64,000 nucleotides of DNA from an uncultured Metabacillus sp. (lineage in GTDB: Bacteria; Bacillota; Bacilli; Bacillales; Bacillaceae). The notes under the pieces are model-generated. The model saw only the letters and a list, made by a program, of their open reading frames with translations. It was not told the origin of the DNA and did not search any database. A program made the position numbers and the translations under genes. How positions within the stretch are numbered: position 1 is the first letter of the stretch; the number at the start of each line of letters is the position of its first letter. Below, piece after piece: positions 42,442-50,088 of the stretch. The stretch lies in NCBI RefSeq assembly GCF_947503125.1, contig NZ_CANNCR010000002.1, forward strand, positions 62,001 through 126,000. Direction: 5' to 3'.

Positions 42442-44235
42442 TCAATTTAGTTTATTTTGCTTTCTTTTATTGCGACAGTTCTTGCACCTTTTAGGAAGAT
42501 CAAATCCTTTTTTATTAAAGAATTTTAACTCTCCAATACTTATCTCAAAATTATTGTTGCAATCGTAACATTCCCTGGTATAGTAATTAATTAACTTTTC
42601 ACTAGCATCTAATAATAAATGATTTTTAATTTCATTTAATCTAGAAAACGGTAGTTTTACTAAATCATTTCGGCAATCTTCTATTAAACCATAGTTATTA
42701 AAATAATAACTACTTAGTCTATAGCTAGTTGTTATGGAAATTTCACATGTATCTTCTAGCCAATCCCTAATTGTAATGTCTGTTCCTGTATTATTAAAGT
42801 TCTCTTTCAGATTAACAATCAATGATTCTATTTTTTCCCTTGTTTCATTGTTTAATGGTTCCAATTTATTAAAATAGTAATTTATATCTTTAACTATTTC
42901 TTTTGCTAAATTATCTATTCCTTTGTTTTTATCGTGCTTAAATTTGAATATCTCAGCAGTTATTGAGTCGTAAGAAAGCGTTACATTAATTTCAAATATC
43001 CCATTTAAAAAGTCGTTCTCATCTATAAGTCTGCAATTTTTCTCTGATTTCACCCATACCTTTAAGTCGTAATTTTTATTTCTCTTTTTTACCTTCTCGT
43101 AAATATCAACTAAAAGACTACATCCATTTAAATCTTTTTGAATTTTTTCAGCAGATTTATTTCCTTTGTCTATTTCCTTTTTTCGCTCAATTGTAGTTTT
43201 ATTAAGGTGCATTTGTTTAAGTGTTGCTTTTATTATTTCACTTTCATTAAATCTGTCTATGTTATTTATATACCAACATTTTTCTTTTGAATTGAAGTAG
43301 TTAATACTTCCTTCAAATTTATTAAAAACCCTTGAGTATTGAATGTCATATTTTAAAAATCTTAAATATTCTTCACCGAAATTATCCTTAATATTAGAAC
43401 TTAAAATATTGAATATAGTTTCGGTTTTTATCCTGACATATTCCCTCATAATATCAGAACACTTAACTTTATTTAAAAACATATTTATAAATTCAAAATC
43501 TTTGTTGTCAATAACATTAATCATTTTAATCATATAATCGATGTCAACCTCACCATTTTTGTACCTTAAAACATCGTCCCAGAACCAATCTAACTTACGA
43601 ATACGTTCTTTTAATTCTTCATCAACTTCACCTTTTAATTTTTCTTCCTTATACTTACCGATTGTATTGTAGTAAGTGTCATTTCTCTTAGTGTTGAAAC
43701 ATTTGCCTTCGTAAAATAGAGCCTTGAAAGAAGGGAATTCATTCTTATTGATCAACTGTTTAATATCCACTTCAACAACAATGTTTCTCAACTCTAACCA
43801 AATATCTAAGTAATCTCTAACTTTCTTCTTATTACTAAAAGCCATTTCAAAGTAAATTGTACTGCCGCATTCAGTTAATACGGTAACATCTGGTCTATAG
43901 ACTCCATTAGAAATTTCATATTCCTTTTCAACTAGGATGTCCTTACAAACATATTGTCTCTCTTTATCTGAAACAACTGTAAAATTGTCACCTTTTTCAA
44001 TAAACTTGTGCTTGAACCAAAAGTGGACTTGAGATTCACTATTACATTTACTTGAATCAACATGTGCAAAATGTGAAGTAATTTGTTTTGATTTGATAGC
44101 TTTTGGCTTTAAGTCTGATCCGCAAACAGGACAGAAGTATGTGTTTTTCTTATTAGTTTCGTCAACATCAGCAATAGTGACGATTTCGTTATTGTTGCTC
44201 TTAGCAAACCATAATTTTACATTTTCATAACTCAA
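42442..44235 (-). CDS. CoiA-like nuclease domain protein
   Basis: Start TTG 44235 with AAAAGGAGG upstream. The 597-residue protein has an N-terminal zinc ribbon (CPVCGSDLKPKAIKSKQITSHFAH) and 'SESQVHFWFKHKFIEKG', both hallmarks of CoiA-like proteins. The nuclease core is 'YRPDVTVL...TIYFEMAFSNKKKV' with D and E of a PD-(D/E)XK site at residues ~115-140. A long helical middle follows, then a C-terminal zinc ribbon (CYDCNNNFEI ... CKNCRNKRK). It is located just upstream of the RNA polymerase gene. It may process DNA; the target is unknown. Confidence 0.72.
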   Translation of the reverse strand: MSYENVKLWFAKSNNNEIVTIADVDETNKKNTYFCPVCGSDLKPKAIKSKQITSHFAHVDSSKCNSESQVHFWFKHKFIEKGDNFTVVSDKERQYVCKDILVEKEYEISNGVYRPDVTVLTECGSTIYFEMAFSNKKKVRDYLDIWLELRNIVVEVDIKQLINKNEFPSFKALFYEGKCFNTKRNDTYYNTIGKYKEEKLKGEVDEELKERIRKLDWFWDDVLRYKNGEVDIDYMIKMINVIDNKDFEFINMFLNKVKCSDIMREYVRIKTETIFNILSSNIKDNFGEEYLRFLKYDIQYSRVFNKFEGSINYFNSKEKCWYINNIDRFNESEIIKATLKQMHLNKTTIERKKEIDKGNKSAEKIQKDLNGCSLLVDIYEKVKKRNKNYDLKVWVKSEKNCRLIDENDFLNGIFEINVTLSYDSITAEIFKFKHDKNKGIDNLAKEIVKDINYYFNKLEPLNNETREKIESLIVNLKENFNNTGTDITIRDWLEDTCEISITTSYRLSSYYFNNYGLIEDCRNDLVKLPFSRLNEIKNHLLLDASEKLINYYTRECYDCNNNFEISIGELKFFNKKGFDLPKRCKNCRNKRKQNKLN

Positions 44236-44252
44236 TGTTTAACCTCCTTTTT

Positions 44253-44280
44253 AGGTTTTTCTCAAATTCGGGAAAAACCT
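44253..44280 (-). other. Hairpin at the ribosome site of the CoiA-like gene
   Basis: Minus-strand AGGTTTTTC, 10-nt loop, GAAAAACCT: a perfect 9-bp stem ending 5 nt before the AGGAGG. Not followed by T, so it could influence translation or protect the RNA 5' end. Confidence 0.45.
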
Positions 44281-44290
44281 CTTATTCGAT

Positions 44291-44314
44291 TCTATATATG
44301 TATAATTTACTTAT
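44291..44314 (-). promoter_or_regulatory. Recurrent AT intergenic element
   Basis: Minus-strand AAGTAAATTATACATATATA, followed by G, 55-80 nt before the CoiA-like gene that precedes the RNA polymerase. It nearly repeats the copy at 34921. Confidence 0.5.
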
Positions 44315-44315
44315 A

Positions 44316-44507
44316 TTAAAATTCTTCATTATGTAATTTCTTAATTTTTCTAATTACTGACTTCCATTCATTAGATTTACGATCAATCTTATTGAACCAC
44401 TTATAATCTTGGTAAATAATTTCCATTGATTCTGTTGCAGTCCCATCAATAATACTTTCCTCTAGGAACGCAATAATCTCAGATGTTCTCCATGTTAATT
44501 TACTCAT
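44316..44507 (-). CDS. Small hypothetical protein (63 aa)
   Basis: ATG 44507 follows GGAGGTGA by 8 nt; a TTG at 44516 is too close to it. The protein (MSKLTWRTSEIIAFLEESII...) is helical and Trp-rich, 'SMEIIYQDYKWFNKIDRKSNEWKSVIRKIKKLHNEEF', with no known family. It lies in the short stretch between the regulator/endonuclease genes and the late transcription genes. Confidence 0.6.
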   Translation of the reverse strand: MSKLTWRTSEIIAFLEESIIDGTATESMEIIYQDYKWFNKIDRKSNEWKSVIRKIKKLHNEEF

Positions 44508-44648
44508 ATTATCCAATTCACCTCCAATTCAACTAATCTACAATTCTATTTATTAAAATAAAACGAACATTTTATTATGTATGCACCACTTGTTCGTGTG
44601 GCTTACTCTAATAATATATGATTATTTTATTTATGTCAAGGATAAAAC

Positions 44649-44669
44649 ATGATTAATTTATCTTTATTA
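44649..44669 (-). promoter_or_regulatory. Recurrent AT element, exact 21-bp copy
   Basis: Identical to 21645-21665. It lies downstream of the endonuclease stop (44694) and ~140 nt before the 44507 gene. Confidence 0.45.
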
Positions 44670-44693
44670 TTTAAAAAAGGAAATGGAGTGATT

Positions 44694-45734
44694 TTATCTG
44701 TCGTTTAATTTATCTGATAAAATCACTTCAATGTTATCTATATCCCAATACCAGATTTCTAATAATTCAATGTTATGTTTAGTGGCATATTCACGTTTTC
44801 GTTTGTCATGTTCCTGTTGTTTTTTAAATTCAATTTCATTTTGTTTTCTCGCAGTACCATCATGAAATTCACCTTGATATTCAATTAAAATGTTATATTT
44901 CGGTAAATAGAAATCATAAGACAATAAACCACCAGAAGTTCCTAGTAAATTATCAAATTTTTTCTGGGGTTCATTTTCAATCATGTTTTCAGATAACCAC
45001 TTTCTAATAATCTTTTCTCCATTACTTTCATTGCAGACTGGACATCCTCTTCCTAAAATTGTTCTGTTTGATACAGATGCGGCCCATTCATGACCACAGT
45101 TACCTAGCCACCAGACTTTTTTATCACTTCCCTTCGTAACTTGATAAGGGGTTAGCCCTTCGTTTTTCTTATGATTCCACTGTTTTGCTAACTCTGGATG
45201 TGTGGTTTGCAAGCACTTTTCTAAAGGGATGTCATTGCAGTGTGGGCATTTGGAATTGTTTACAGCTCTATTTCTGATAGAGGATTCCCATTCGTGATTA
45301 TTTTCACATTTCCACCATACTATTTTAGGTGATGAAAATGTATAATCTTCAGGATGCGAATCATTTCTATCTGACCATTCATTGATCAAATTTTGAAAAT
45401 CGGTTAATTGGTGCTTTACATATCTATCTCTTTTAGTGACTAAGCCTCTGTTCTTCTTATTCATGCATTCTTGTGAGATACAACAATCCTTAGATACAAT
45501 TTCTCTTTGGTAATTATAGTCTTTAAATTTTTTCCATTTACTTTTTTCGTCAATCTGATTTGCTCCATTACAGTAGTCACAAATAAAACGAACAAAATAA
45601 TGACTTCCTTTTTTCAAATCATTAACATCAACTAGAAATTCATCTCCATTTTTCGAAAAAGAGTAACCTTTTTCAATAAAATGCTTTTTATTACGGTTGC
45701 TCCATTTTACTTTAATTAACTGCTCTATTAACAA
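44694..45734 (-). CDS. Zinc-ribbon endonuclease, mobile family
   Basis: I choose TTG 45734 after GGGGGTTATTATA; the frame is open to 45791 but crosses an AT element typical of gaps. After the IKVKW...KGYSFSK domain come zinc sites (CDYCN, CGH/CPVCN) and two 'W.C.N.HEW..S...R' treble-clef repeats (VWWKCENNHEWESSIRNR, VWWLGNCGHEWAASVSNR). The C-terminal nuclease core is 'SYDFYLPKYNILIEYQGEFHD' plus 'LLEIWYWDIDNIEVIL', a Vsr-like PD-(D/E)XK fold. It is probably a free-standing homing endonuclease. Fragments of close relatives occur at 2638 and 27155. Confidence 0.78.
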   Translation of the reverse strand: MLIEQLIKVKWSNRNKKHFIEKGYSFSKNGDEFLVDVNDLKKGSHYFVRFICDYCNGANQIDEKSKWKKFKDYNYQREIVSKDCCISQECMNKKNRGLVTKRDRYVKHQLTDFQNLINEWSDRNDSHPEDYTFSSPKIVWWKCENNHEWESSIRNRAVNNSKCPHCNDIPLEKCLQTTHPELAKQWNHKKNEGLTPYQVTKGSDKKVWWLGNCGHEWAASVSNRTILGRGCPVCNESNGEKIIRKWLSENMIENEPQKKFDNLLGTSGGLLSYDFYLPKYNILIEYQGEFHDGTARKQNEIEFKKQQEHDKRKREYATKHNIELLEIWYWDIDNIEVILSDKLNDR

Positions 45735-45750
45735 TATAATAACCCCCGTT

Positions 45751-45770
45751 ATATTAAATTTATCTTTCTG
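45751..45770 (-). promoter_or_regulatory. Recurrent AT intergenic element
   Basis: Minus-strand AAGATAAATTTAATATAACG just before the ribosome site of the endonuclease gene. Confidence 0.35.
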
Positions 45771-45787
45771 GATTAAGAAGACTGATT

Positions 45788-46009
45788 TCAATCTTCCTTA
45801 TATGTATACAAATCATCAACTTTACAATCTAGTATTGACGCAATTTTGAAGGCTGTTTCCAATGTGGGAACAGATCTACCGTTAACCCATGAGCTTAGCG
45901 TCTGTTTTGTTACACCTAATTTCTCTGCGAGGTCTTGTTGTTTCATTTCCAATTCTGCAAGTTTGACTTTAATTTTTGATTTTAGCATTGTAAACACTCC
46001 ATTTTTCAT
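45788..46009 (-). CDS. XRE-family HTH regulator (73 aa)
   Basis: ATG 46009 follows AAAGGAGGGATAAATT. The product has a Cro/C1-type HTH: KLAELEMKQQDLAEKLGVTK then QTLSSWVNGRSVPTLETAFKIASILDCKVDDLY. It is a minimal XRE repressor similar to those controlling lysogeny or plasmid genes. It is divergent from tubR, with a 210-nt gap rich in palindromes, so it may control either direction. Its own transcript would read into the endonuclease and late region. Confidence 0.82.
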   Translation of the reverse strand: MKNGVFTMLKSKIKVKLAELEMKQQDLAEKLGVTKQTLSSWVNGRSVPTLETAFKIASILDCKVDDLYTYKED

Positions 46010-46093
46010 AATTTATCCCTCCTTTCAATATATAGGCTTAATTTTATTATAGCAAGTATATATAAAAAAGTAAATACTTTTCTTTAAAAAGTT

Positions 46094-46119
46094 ATAAAAT
46101 TATTTTAACTTTTTATTGC
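46094..46119. promoter_or_regulatory. Inverted repeat in the tubR upstream gap
   Basis: TAAAAAGTTA and TTAACTTTTTA around an AT-rich spacer lie in the gap between the XRE gene and tubR, followed by a TATAAT (46135-46140). Candidate operator or part of a centromere. Confidence 0.35.
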
Positions 46120-46178
46120 ATCATTTTACCAGGTTATAATATACTGTTACCAAGATATTCAAATATTCATAAAAATAT

Positions 46179-46192
46179 TTGTGAATTCACAA
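46179..46192. promoter_or_regulatory. Palindrome TTGTGAATTCACAA upstream of tubR
   Basis: A perfect 14-bp palindrome, 27 nt before the tubR start, flanked by AAATATT repeats. A TubR (or XRE) operator/centromere site is likely from its position. Confidence 0.5.
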
Positions 46193-46219
46193 CTATTTGC
46201 AAATATTAAGGAGGTTGCA

Positions 46220-46501
46220 ATGAACGACTATTTCTCTTATATTCTTTCTAATTTGTCACTAAATGAACTTAGCGTCTTAGGAATACTTTCTGATAATCAA
46301 GCAAATTTGGTATTTAAATCAATGAAGAAGAAGACAATTCAGGACTTATCACAATTATCAACTGCTAAATTTAGAAAATCGTTGGATAGATTAGAAGCAA
46401 ATAGATTTATTGAAATTGTGACTAATGAAAAGGAACACAAAATTTATATTACTGAATATGGTCAAATAGCTTTAAATCAGTCATTAAAGGAGGAAGTATA
46501 A
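46220..46501 (+). CDS. tubR: TubR-like winged-helix adaptor
   Basis: ATG 46220 follows AAGGAGGTTGCA; the upstream in-frame extension has no ribosome site. The ~93-residue protein (MNDYFSYILSNLSLNELSVL...) has a winged helix: 'LSQLSTAKFRKSLDRLEANRFIEIVTNEKEHKIYITEYG'. Its stop is directly followed by tubZ. In type III partition, TubR binds the centromere tubC and links DNA to TubZ filaments, and also represses the operon. The assignment rests on the fold and on linkage to tubZ. Confidence 0.8.
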   Translation: MNDYFSYILSNLSLNELSVLGILSDNQANLVFKSMKKKTIQDLSQLSTAKFRKSLDRLEANRFIEIVTNEKEHKIYITEYGQIALNQSLKEEV

Positions 46502-46502
46502 T

Positions 46503-47600
46503 ATGTATTTAGGAGTCATTGGAATTGGCGCAGCAGGTGGAAATATTGCAGACGAAGCAGCTCTAAGAGGAATCCCTAGTTTAGCAATTAACTTTTCAAA
46601 ACAAGATCTTGATTCATTACTACATGTGGAAGATAAGTTGCATTTTGTGGGATCGGAAGGAATAGGGAAGGTAAGGGACAATGCAATAATGCTAATGAAA
46701 AATAATTGGGAACTTGCAGTTAACTTTATAAAAACTAAAATGTCTACACCATCCCTTGAAATAATTTTAGTATGCTTTTCGACAGCAGGAGGCAGTGGAG
46801 GAGGTAGTAGTCCAATCCTATTAGAGATTCTGCAAAGTGAGTTTCCAGAGAAGACATTTGTGGCCGTTCCAATTCTTCCTGCTAATAATGAGGCTATAAT
46901 AAATCAGATTAACTGCCTAGAGACAATGAATGAATTATCTACTCAGAATATTTCAGTGTTTCCTATAGATAATGAAAAAGTCAGAACTATTCATAATCAG
47001 TATTCAAAAAACAAGTTGTATAATTATGCGAATCATGAGTTTATTGAAGTCTTGGCACAGATAATTACTTATACAAATAAATTTTCTAAATTTGGAGTAC
47101 TTGACCAGAAAGACTTGCTACAAATATTCTTACAAAAAGGCATTGGTATTATGTCTAGAATTAATTTATCTGACATGCCAAACAGTAAACAGTTAAATGA
47201 GTATATCCAAAGGTCGTGGAAGAAGTCGGTTTTTGCACCTATTGATTATAAACAAGTTATTAAAGCTGGAATCATATTTGACGGAACTGAACATCTGTTA
47301 GAAAACATTAATTTTGATGAATTATTCAATGTCTTTGCCAATGGAATGCCTATAGATTTATTTGAAGGGACATATATGGAATCTGATGGGACAGTCATAT
47401 CTATCCTTAGTGGGCTACCTTGGATTAATGAGCGATTAGCACAAGTGGAGGAAATAATAAATAAAGGCAAAGTAGACCTGGAGATATCAAACAATACATT
47501 CACCCCAAAGACGAACTATCGTAATCTGAAATCAACCTCTGTCCAAAAGCAAAATAAAGGGGGTTCTGCACTAGATATTTTGAAGAAGTATCAGAGATAG
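46503..47600 (+). CDS. tubZ: TubZ-like tubulin/FtsZ GTPase
   Basis: The 365-residue protein has the tubulin-type nucleotide fold: MYLGVIGIGAAGGNIADEAA (first loop), the signature G-box 'STAGGSGGGSSP' near residue 95-105, and the T7 loop 'INLSDMPNS' near residue 220 with the catalytic Asp. The C-terminus is basic (KTNYRNLKSTSVQKQNKGGS ... KKYQR), as expected for TubR contact. TubZ filaments treadmill and segregate plasmids and phage-plasmids; in Bacillus plasmid pXO1 the homologue RepX is also needed for replication. It is shorter than the plasmid TubZ proteins I recall (over 400 residues). Confidence 0.9.
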   Translation: MYLGVIGIGAAGGNIADEAALRGIPSLAINFSKQDLDSLLHVEDKLHFVGSEGIGKVRDNAIMLMKNNWELAVNFIKTKMSTPSLEIILVCFSTAGGSGGGSSPILLEILQSEFPEKTFVAVPILPANNEAIINQINCLETMNELSTQNISVFPIDNEKVRTIHNQYSKNKLYNYANHEFIEVLAQIITYTNKFSKFGVLDQKDLLQIFLQKGIGIMSRINLSDMPNSKQLNEYIQRSWKKSVFAPIDYKQVIKAGIIFDGTEHLLENINFDELFNVFANGMPIDLFEGTYMESDGTVISILSGLPWINERLAQVEEIINKGKVDLEISNNTFTPKTNYRNLKSTSVQKQNKGGSALDILKKYQR

Positions 47601-47630
47601 CTTATTATTTTAAGATATTAAAACCTATAT

Positions 47631-47723
47631 ACCCCTGTTATTACCCAAAGAGTAAATTTTCATTACCCAAACCAAATTACCCATGTAATTACCCCTTCGG
47701 GTAAGAAGGGTTTGATTGGGTAA
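47631..47723. repeat. TTACCC/GGGTAA repeat cluster
   Basis: TTACCC occurs at 47641, 47663, 47677 and 47689, and GGGTAA at 47699 and 47718. The pair 47689/47699 forms TTACCC-CTTC-GGGTAA, a perfect hairpin. The cluster lies in the 208-nt gap after tubZ. It could be the centromere (tubC) or an iteron-type origin; a terminator role for the hairpin is also possible. Confidence 0.6.
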
Positions 47724-47808
47724 GTATATTTTCAGTGTGAGAACGATCTCGGTAATTTGACTACAGATTTGATTTACTAGAAAAATAATAATCAAGGAGA
47801 GTTATGTA

Positions 47809-48396
47809 ATGAGTTATAAAATAACATCACGATATTTGCAGAAAGAAGGATTCAGAAAGAACCCACACACGGGCATCGATCTGAAGATGGAAATAGGTGA
47901 ACCACTTCGAGCAATTAAGGAAGGTAAAATTTTAATCCGTGATTACGGTTCAACGAATGCTGGAAAGACTATTCTGATTGAAGCAGAGGACGGCAAGACG
48001 TATATCTATGGGCATTTATCTGAATTCGTAGTAAAAAATGGTCAACACGTAGATATCGGGCAGCTAATCGGCTACTCAGGAAATACGGGACACTCAACCG
48101 GAGCGCATCTTCATTTTGGCGTTAAGTCTGGGGAGACTGGACGATTTTTAGATCCATCTCCCCATGTGGAATTCATTCAAAATATGAACAACCCACAATT
48201 CTTAGCAAGTGTTAAAAATAAGACAATCACATTGACTCAACCGCCATATTCAATGTTTGATGTACTCAAAGAAACAGCCAGTACCTACGGAGATATATTT
48301 CAAAATTTAAAATTAAATTTAATTTACCTATTAAAGTCAATTGATTATGCGATTATCATACAAGGTTTCCAGAACTTGTTTCAATTTTTCTCTTGA
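47809..48396 (+). CDS. M23-family peptidase
   Basis: The 195-residue protein has the zinc ligands HTGID (~residue 22) and HLHFG (~residue 103) and 'YGHLSEFVVKNGQHVDIGQLIGYSGNTGHSTGAH'. It closely resembles the M23 domain in the tape measure of this same element (EGFR..PH.G.DL, GNTGRSTGAHLHL). No signal peptide is seen; the ~65-residue C-terminal part is hydrophobic/amphipathic (NLIYLLKSIDYAIIIQGFQN). Peptidoglycan hydrolases accompany conjugative membrane machines and locally open the wall. Here it precedes the VirB-like membrane genes and FtsK-like gene. Confidence 0.85.
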   Translation: MSYKITSRYLQKEGFRKNPHTGIDLKMEIGEPLRAIKEGKILIRDYGSTNAGKTILIEAEDGKTYIYGHLSEFVVKNGQHVDIGQLIGYSGNTGHSTGAHLHFGVKSGETGRFLDPSPHVEFIQNMNNPQFLASVKNKTITLTQPPYSMFDVLKETASTYGDIFQNLKLNLIYLLKSIDYAIIIQGFQNLFQFFS

Positions 48397-48495
48397 TAAG
48401 CCAGTTTCTCTAATTACACTCTCGGAAGCATCTTCTAAATTTGTTTCCCAAGTCGGCTTTTTATATTTCCAGCCATTTAACATTAAACTAGACAT
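48337..48495 (-). CDS. Small hypothetical protein antisense to the M23 3' end (52 aa)
   Basis: ATG 48495 follows GGAGGT by 7 nt. The product MSSLMLNGWKYKKPTWETNL, then EDASESVIRETGLSREKLKQVLETLYDNRIIN, ends in what looks like a small helical/HTH-like element. The gene converges on the M23 gene and overlaps its last 60 nt. Codon use is normal and the ribosome site good, so I regard it as real but unproven. Confidence 0.5.
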   Translation of the reverse strand: MSSLMLNGWKYKKPTWETNLEDASESVIRETGLSREKLKQVLETLYDNRIIN

Positions 48496-48535
48496 TTAGC
48501 ATACCTCCATCTAATTAGTCATATTTATTTTATAA

Positions 48536-48622
48536 TTACAACTTTTTTCCGCCTTTGTTTGTTTTTTCGCTATAGTCATCAAATTTATCACTAGGAGATT
48601 TTTTATAAAGCATATAGTTCAT
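48536..48622 (-). CDS. Very small ORF (28 aa)
   Basis: MNYMLYKKSPSDKFDDYSEK then TNKGGKKL. The start is either ATG 48622 or ATG 48613; AAAGGGA precedes the latter. It is directly upstream of the 48495 gene on the same strand and divergent from the HTH gene at 48675. Hydrophilic and basic. Very short, so low confidence. Confidence 0.35.
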   Translation of the reverse strand: MNYMLYKKSPSDKFDDYSEKTNKGGKKL

Positions 48623-48674
48623 CCCTTTCTGCAACTGTTGTTTATATTATGGGACTAAGGAGGATCGTTTATAC

Positions 48675-49103
48675 ATGGTCGAGAAAATCATTTTTGAAAT
48701 TGAATTGGAAAAAGAGACAGTTCATGAGATTGAAGATCTAATCAAGTATTTTAAAATCAGAAAGCTGCTTACTAACAAAGACTTTTCCCAATCACATGAA
48801 GAATTTATCAAGTCAGGCTTATATGCTCATATAGAAAGGCTGAAAAGGTTTCATTCCTTTACTATAAGTAAAGACACTTATAAATTGAAATCATCATCTA
48901 AATTGAAAAATAAAATTAAGCAATTTATGGTTGAGGAAGGGTTAAAACAAAAAGACCTTTCAGAGCTAACTGAAATCGATCCAGGAGCTCTTAGTAATAT
49001 CTTATCAAATAGAAATCAACCTTCAATGGACTATTTTTTACGTATATGGGTAGCTCTGGGATGTCCTCCAATTGAAGAATTGTTTTACCGTGACACTGAT
49101 TGA
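48675..49103 (+). CDS. XRE-type regulator with N-terminal extension
   Basis: ATG 48675 follows AAGGAGGATCG. The 142-residue protein has an N-terminal part (MVEKIIFEIELEKETVHEIE...) and a C-terminal HTH at ~78-135: 'SKLKNKIKQFMVEEGLKQKDLSELTEIDPGALSNILSNRNQPSMDYFLRIWVALG'. It likely represses or activates the adjacent membrane/transfer cluster. Its stop codon lies in the loop of its own terminator. Confidence 0.8.
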   Translation: MVEKIIFEIELEKETVHEIEDLIKYFKIRKLLTNKDFSQSHEEFIKSGLYAHIERLKRFHSFTISKDTYKLKSSSKLKNKIKQFMVEEGLKQKDLSELTEIDPGALSNILSNRNQPSMDYFLRIWVALGCPPIEELFYRDTD

Positions 49104-49119
49104 AAAGTGTCATTTTTCT
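49091..49119 (+). terminator. Terminator of the HTH gene
   Basis: TGACACT, loop GATTGAAA, AGTGTCA (7 bp), then TTTTT. The stop codon TGA is inside the loop. Confidence 0.85.
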
Positions 49120-49238
49120 TTTCCAAAATTATTCAGTAATTTTTTCAGAAATAACGCATAGGACAATTTACCATTTTCGTATAGTTGAGTATAGATATAT
49201 TAAGTTAACAAATAACAACAAATCGGGAGGAAATTAAA

Positions 49239-49382
49239 ATGATTACAACTTTAATTGGAATTCAAACAGTTTGTATAGGAGTTTCTGCATACTTAACATA
49301 TAAGACAAGGAAGAAATCCACAAAAGTAAAATTAACATCTAATGATAAAGGTTATAAGTATTACAAAGCAGGAGGTTTTTAA
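49239..49382 (+). CDS. Small membrane protein (47 aa)
   Basis: CGGGAGGAAATTAAA precedes ATG. The product MITTLIGIQTVCIGVSAYLT, then YKTRKKSTKVKLTSN..., has one N-terminal membrane helix followed by a basic cytoplasmic tail. It starts the membrane-protein cluster that leads to the FtsK-like gene. No family is recognised. Confidence 0.65.
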   Translation: MITTLIGIQTVCIGVSAYLTYKTRKKSTKVKLTSNDKGYKYYKAGGF

Positions 49383-49383
49383 T

Positions 49384-49581
49384 ATGGGAGTTGAACTGAT
49401 CGGTATTGGAGTAGTTATCATAAAAGTTTGTGCTTTTGGTAGTTTAGGTGCCGGAATAATCACAGGAGTTAAATGGTTTGCTAAATTTGATCCAACATTT
49501 AAAAAGAAAAGCAGTTTAGGAGGTGGAGACAGTGACAATAACCTTGAACATCTCCGCAAAGCAATTAGACAATCAAACTAA
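49384..49581 (+). CDS. Small membrane protein (65 aa)
   Basis: ATG 49384 lies behind GCAGGAGG, which overlaps the end of the preceding gene. The product MGVELIGIGVVIIKVCAFGS, then LGAGIITGVKWFAKFDPTFKKK, has one hydrophobic Gly-rich segment and a charged tail (GGGDSDNNLEHLRKAIRQSN). Its 3' end overlaps the start of the next gene by 50 nt in another frame. Probably a subunit of the same membrane complex. Confidence 0.6.
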   Translation: MGVELIGIGVVIIKVCAFGSLGAGIITGVKWFAKFDPTFKKKSSLGGGDSDNNLEHLRKAIRQSN

Positions 49582-50083
49582 ATATATAAAACCAAAACAA
49601 AATAACATACTTAATAATTCAAATCTTCCATCCATAGAAGAAATGAGTTTTTTAGCAAAAAGCCTTTCAAAGGAGGTGATGACAAAAAAGAAAGAAGGGA
49701 AGAGGTTTATAAATATAGCAGTAAAAACAATTGTAACGTCACTATCAATATTAGCCCTCGTAGACCCAACATTAACGTTTGCAGCACAAGTAGTTCCGGT
49801 AGCTACACAAACTCCGAATCTAATCACTCCACCAGATATAATCAAACTGTGCAAATATCTTCTAGGAATATGTGTAGTAATAAGCTTCGCAACAGCAATG
49901 ATCATGTCAGTAATAGCAAGCAGTTGGGGATACTTCAGGAGAACAAACGATGCATTCAAATGGGTTCAAGAAATAATAAAGTCTTTCGTAATGATGATGT
50001 TAGCGCCAACTTTAATAATCACAATAGCACTTGTCGCTTATCTGTTATTCGGCAGTTCAAGCTGGTTCATCAAACCTTTCTAA
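49532..50083 (+). CDS. VirB2/TrbC-like two-helix membrane protein
   Basis: GTG 49532 is 8 nt after AGGAGG. The ~183-residue protein has a long hydrophilic N-terminus, a signal-like helix (INIAVKTIVTSLSILALVDP...LTFAAQ), and then two membrane helices: 'IIKLCKYLLGICVVISFATAMIMSVIAS' and 'IIKSFVMMMLAPTLIITIALVAYLLF' separated by a short basic turn. This signal-plus-two-helix layout is that of VirB2-like pilins / TrbC family proteins of Gram-positive conjugation systems. It directly precedes a VirB6-like gene. Assignment by topology only. Confidence 0.6.
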   Translation: MTITLNISAKQLDNQTKYIKPKQNNILNNSNLPSIEEMSFLAKSLSKEVMTKKKEGKRFINIAVKTIVTSLSILALVDPTLTFAAQVVPVATQTPNLITPPDIIKLCKYLLGICVVISFATAMIMSVIASSWGYFRRTNDAFKWVQEIIKSFVMMMLAPTLIITIALVAYLLFGSSSWFIKPF

Positions 50084-50088
50084 GAGTA

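Noticed and set aside
44557-44603. LexA/SOS box (CGAAC...GTTCG)
   Set aside because: CGAAC and GTTCG are present but about 30 nt apart, far from the 4-nt spacing of the Bacillus LexA box.
46116-46140. TTGCAT/TATAAT as a sigma-A promoter for tubRZ
   Set aside because: The spacing is 13 nt, too short for a normal promoter; the TATAAT may still be used with a weaker -35 at the proper distance.
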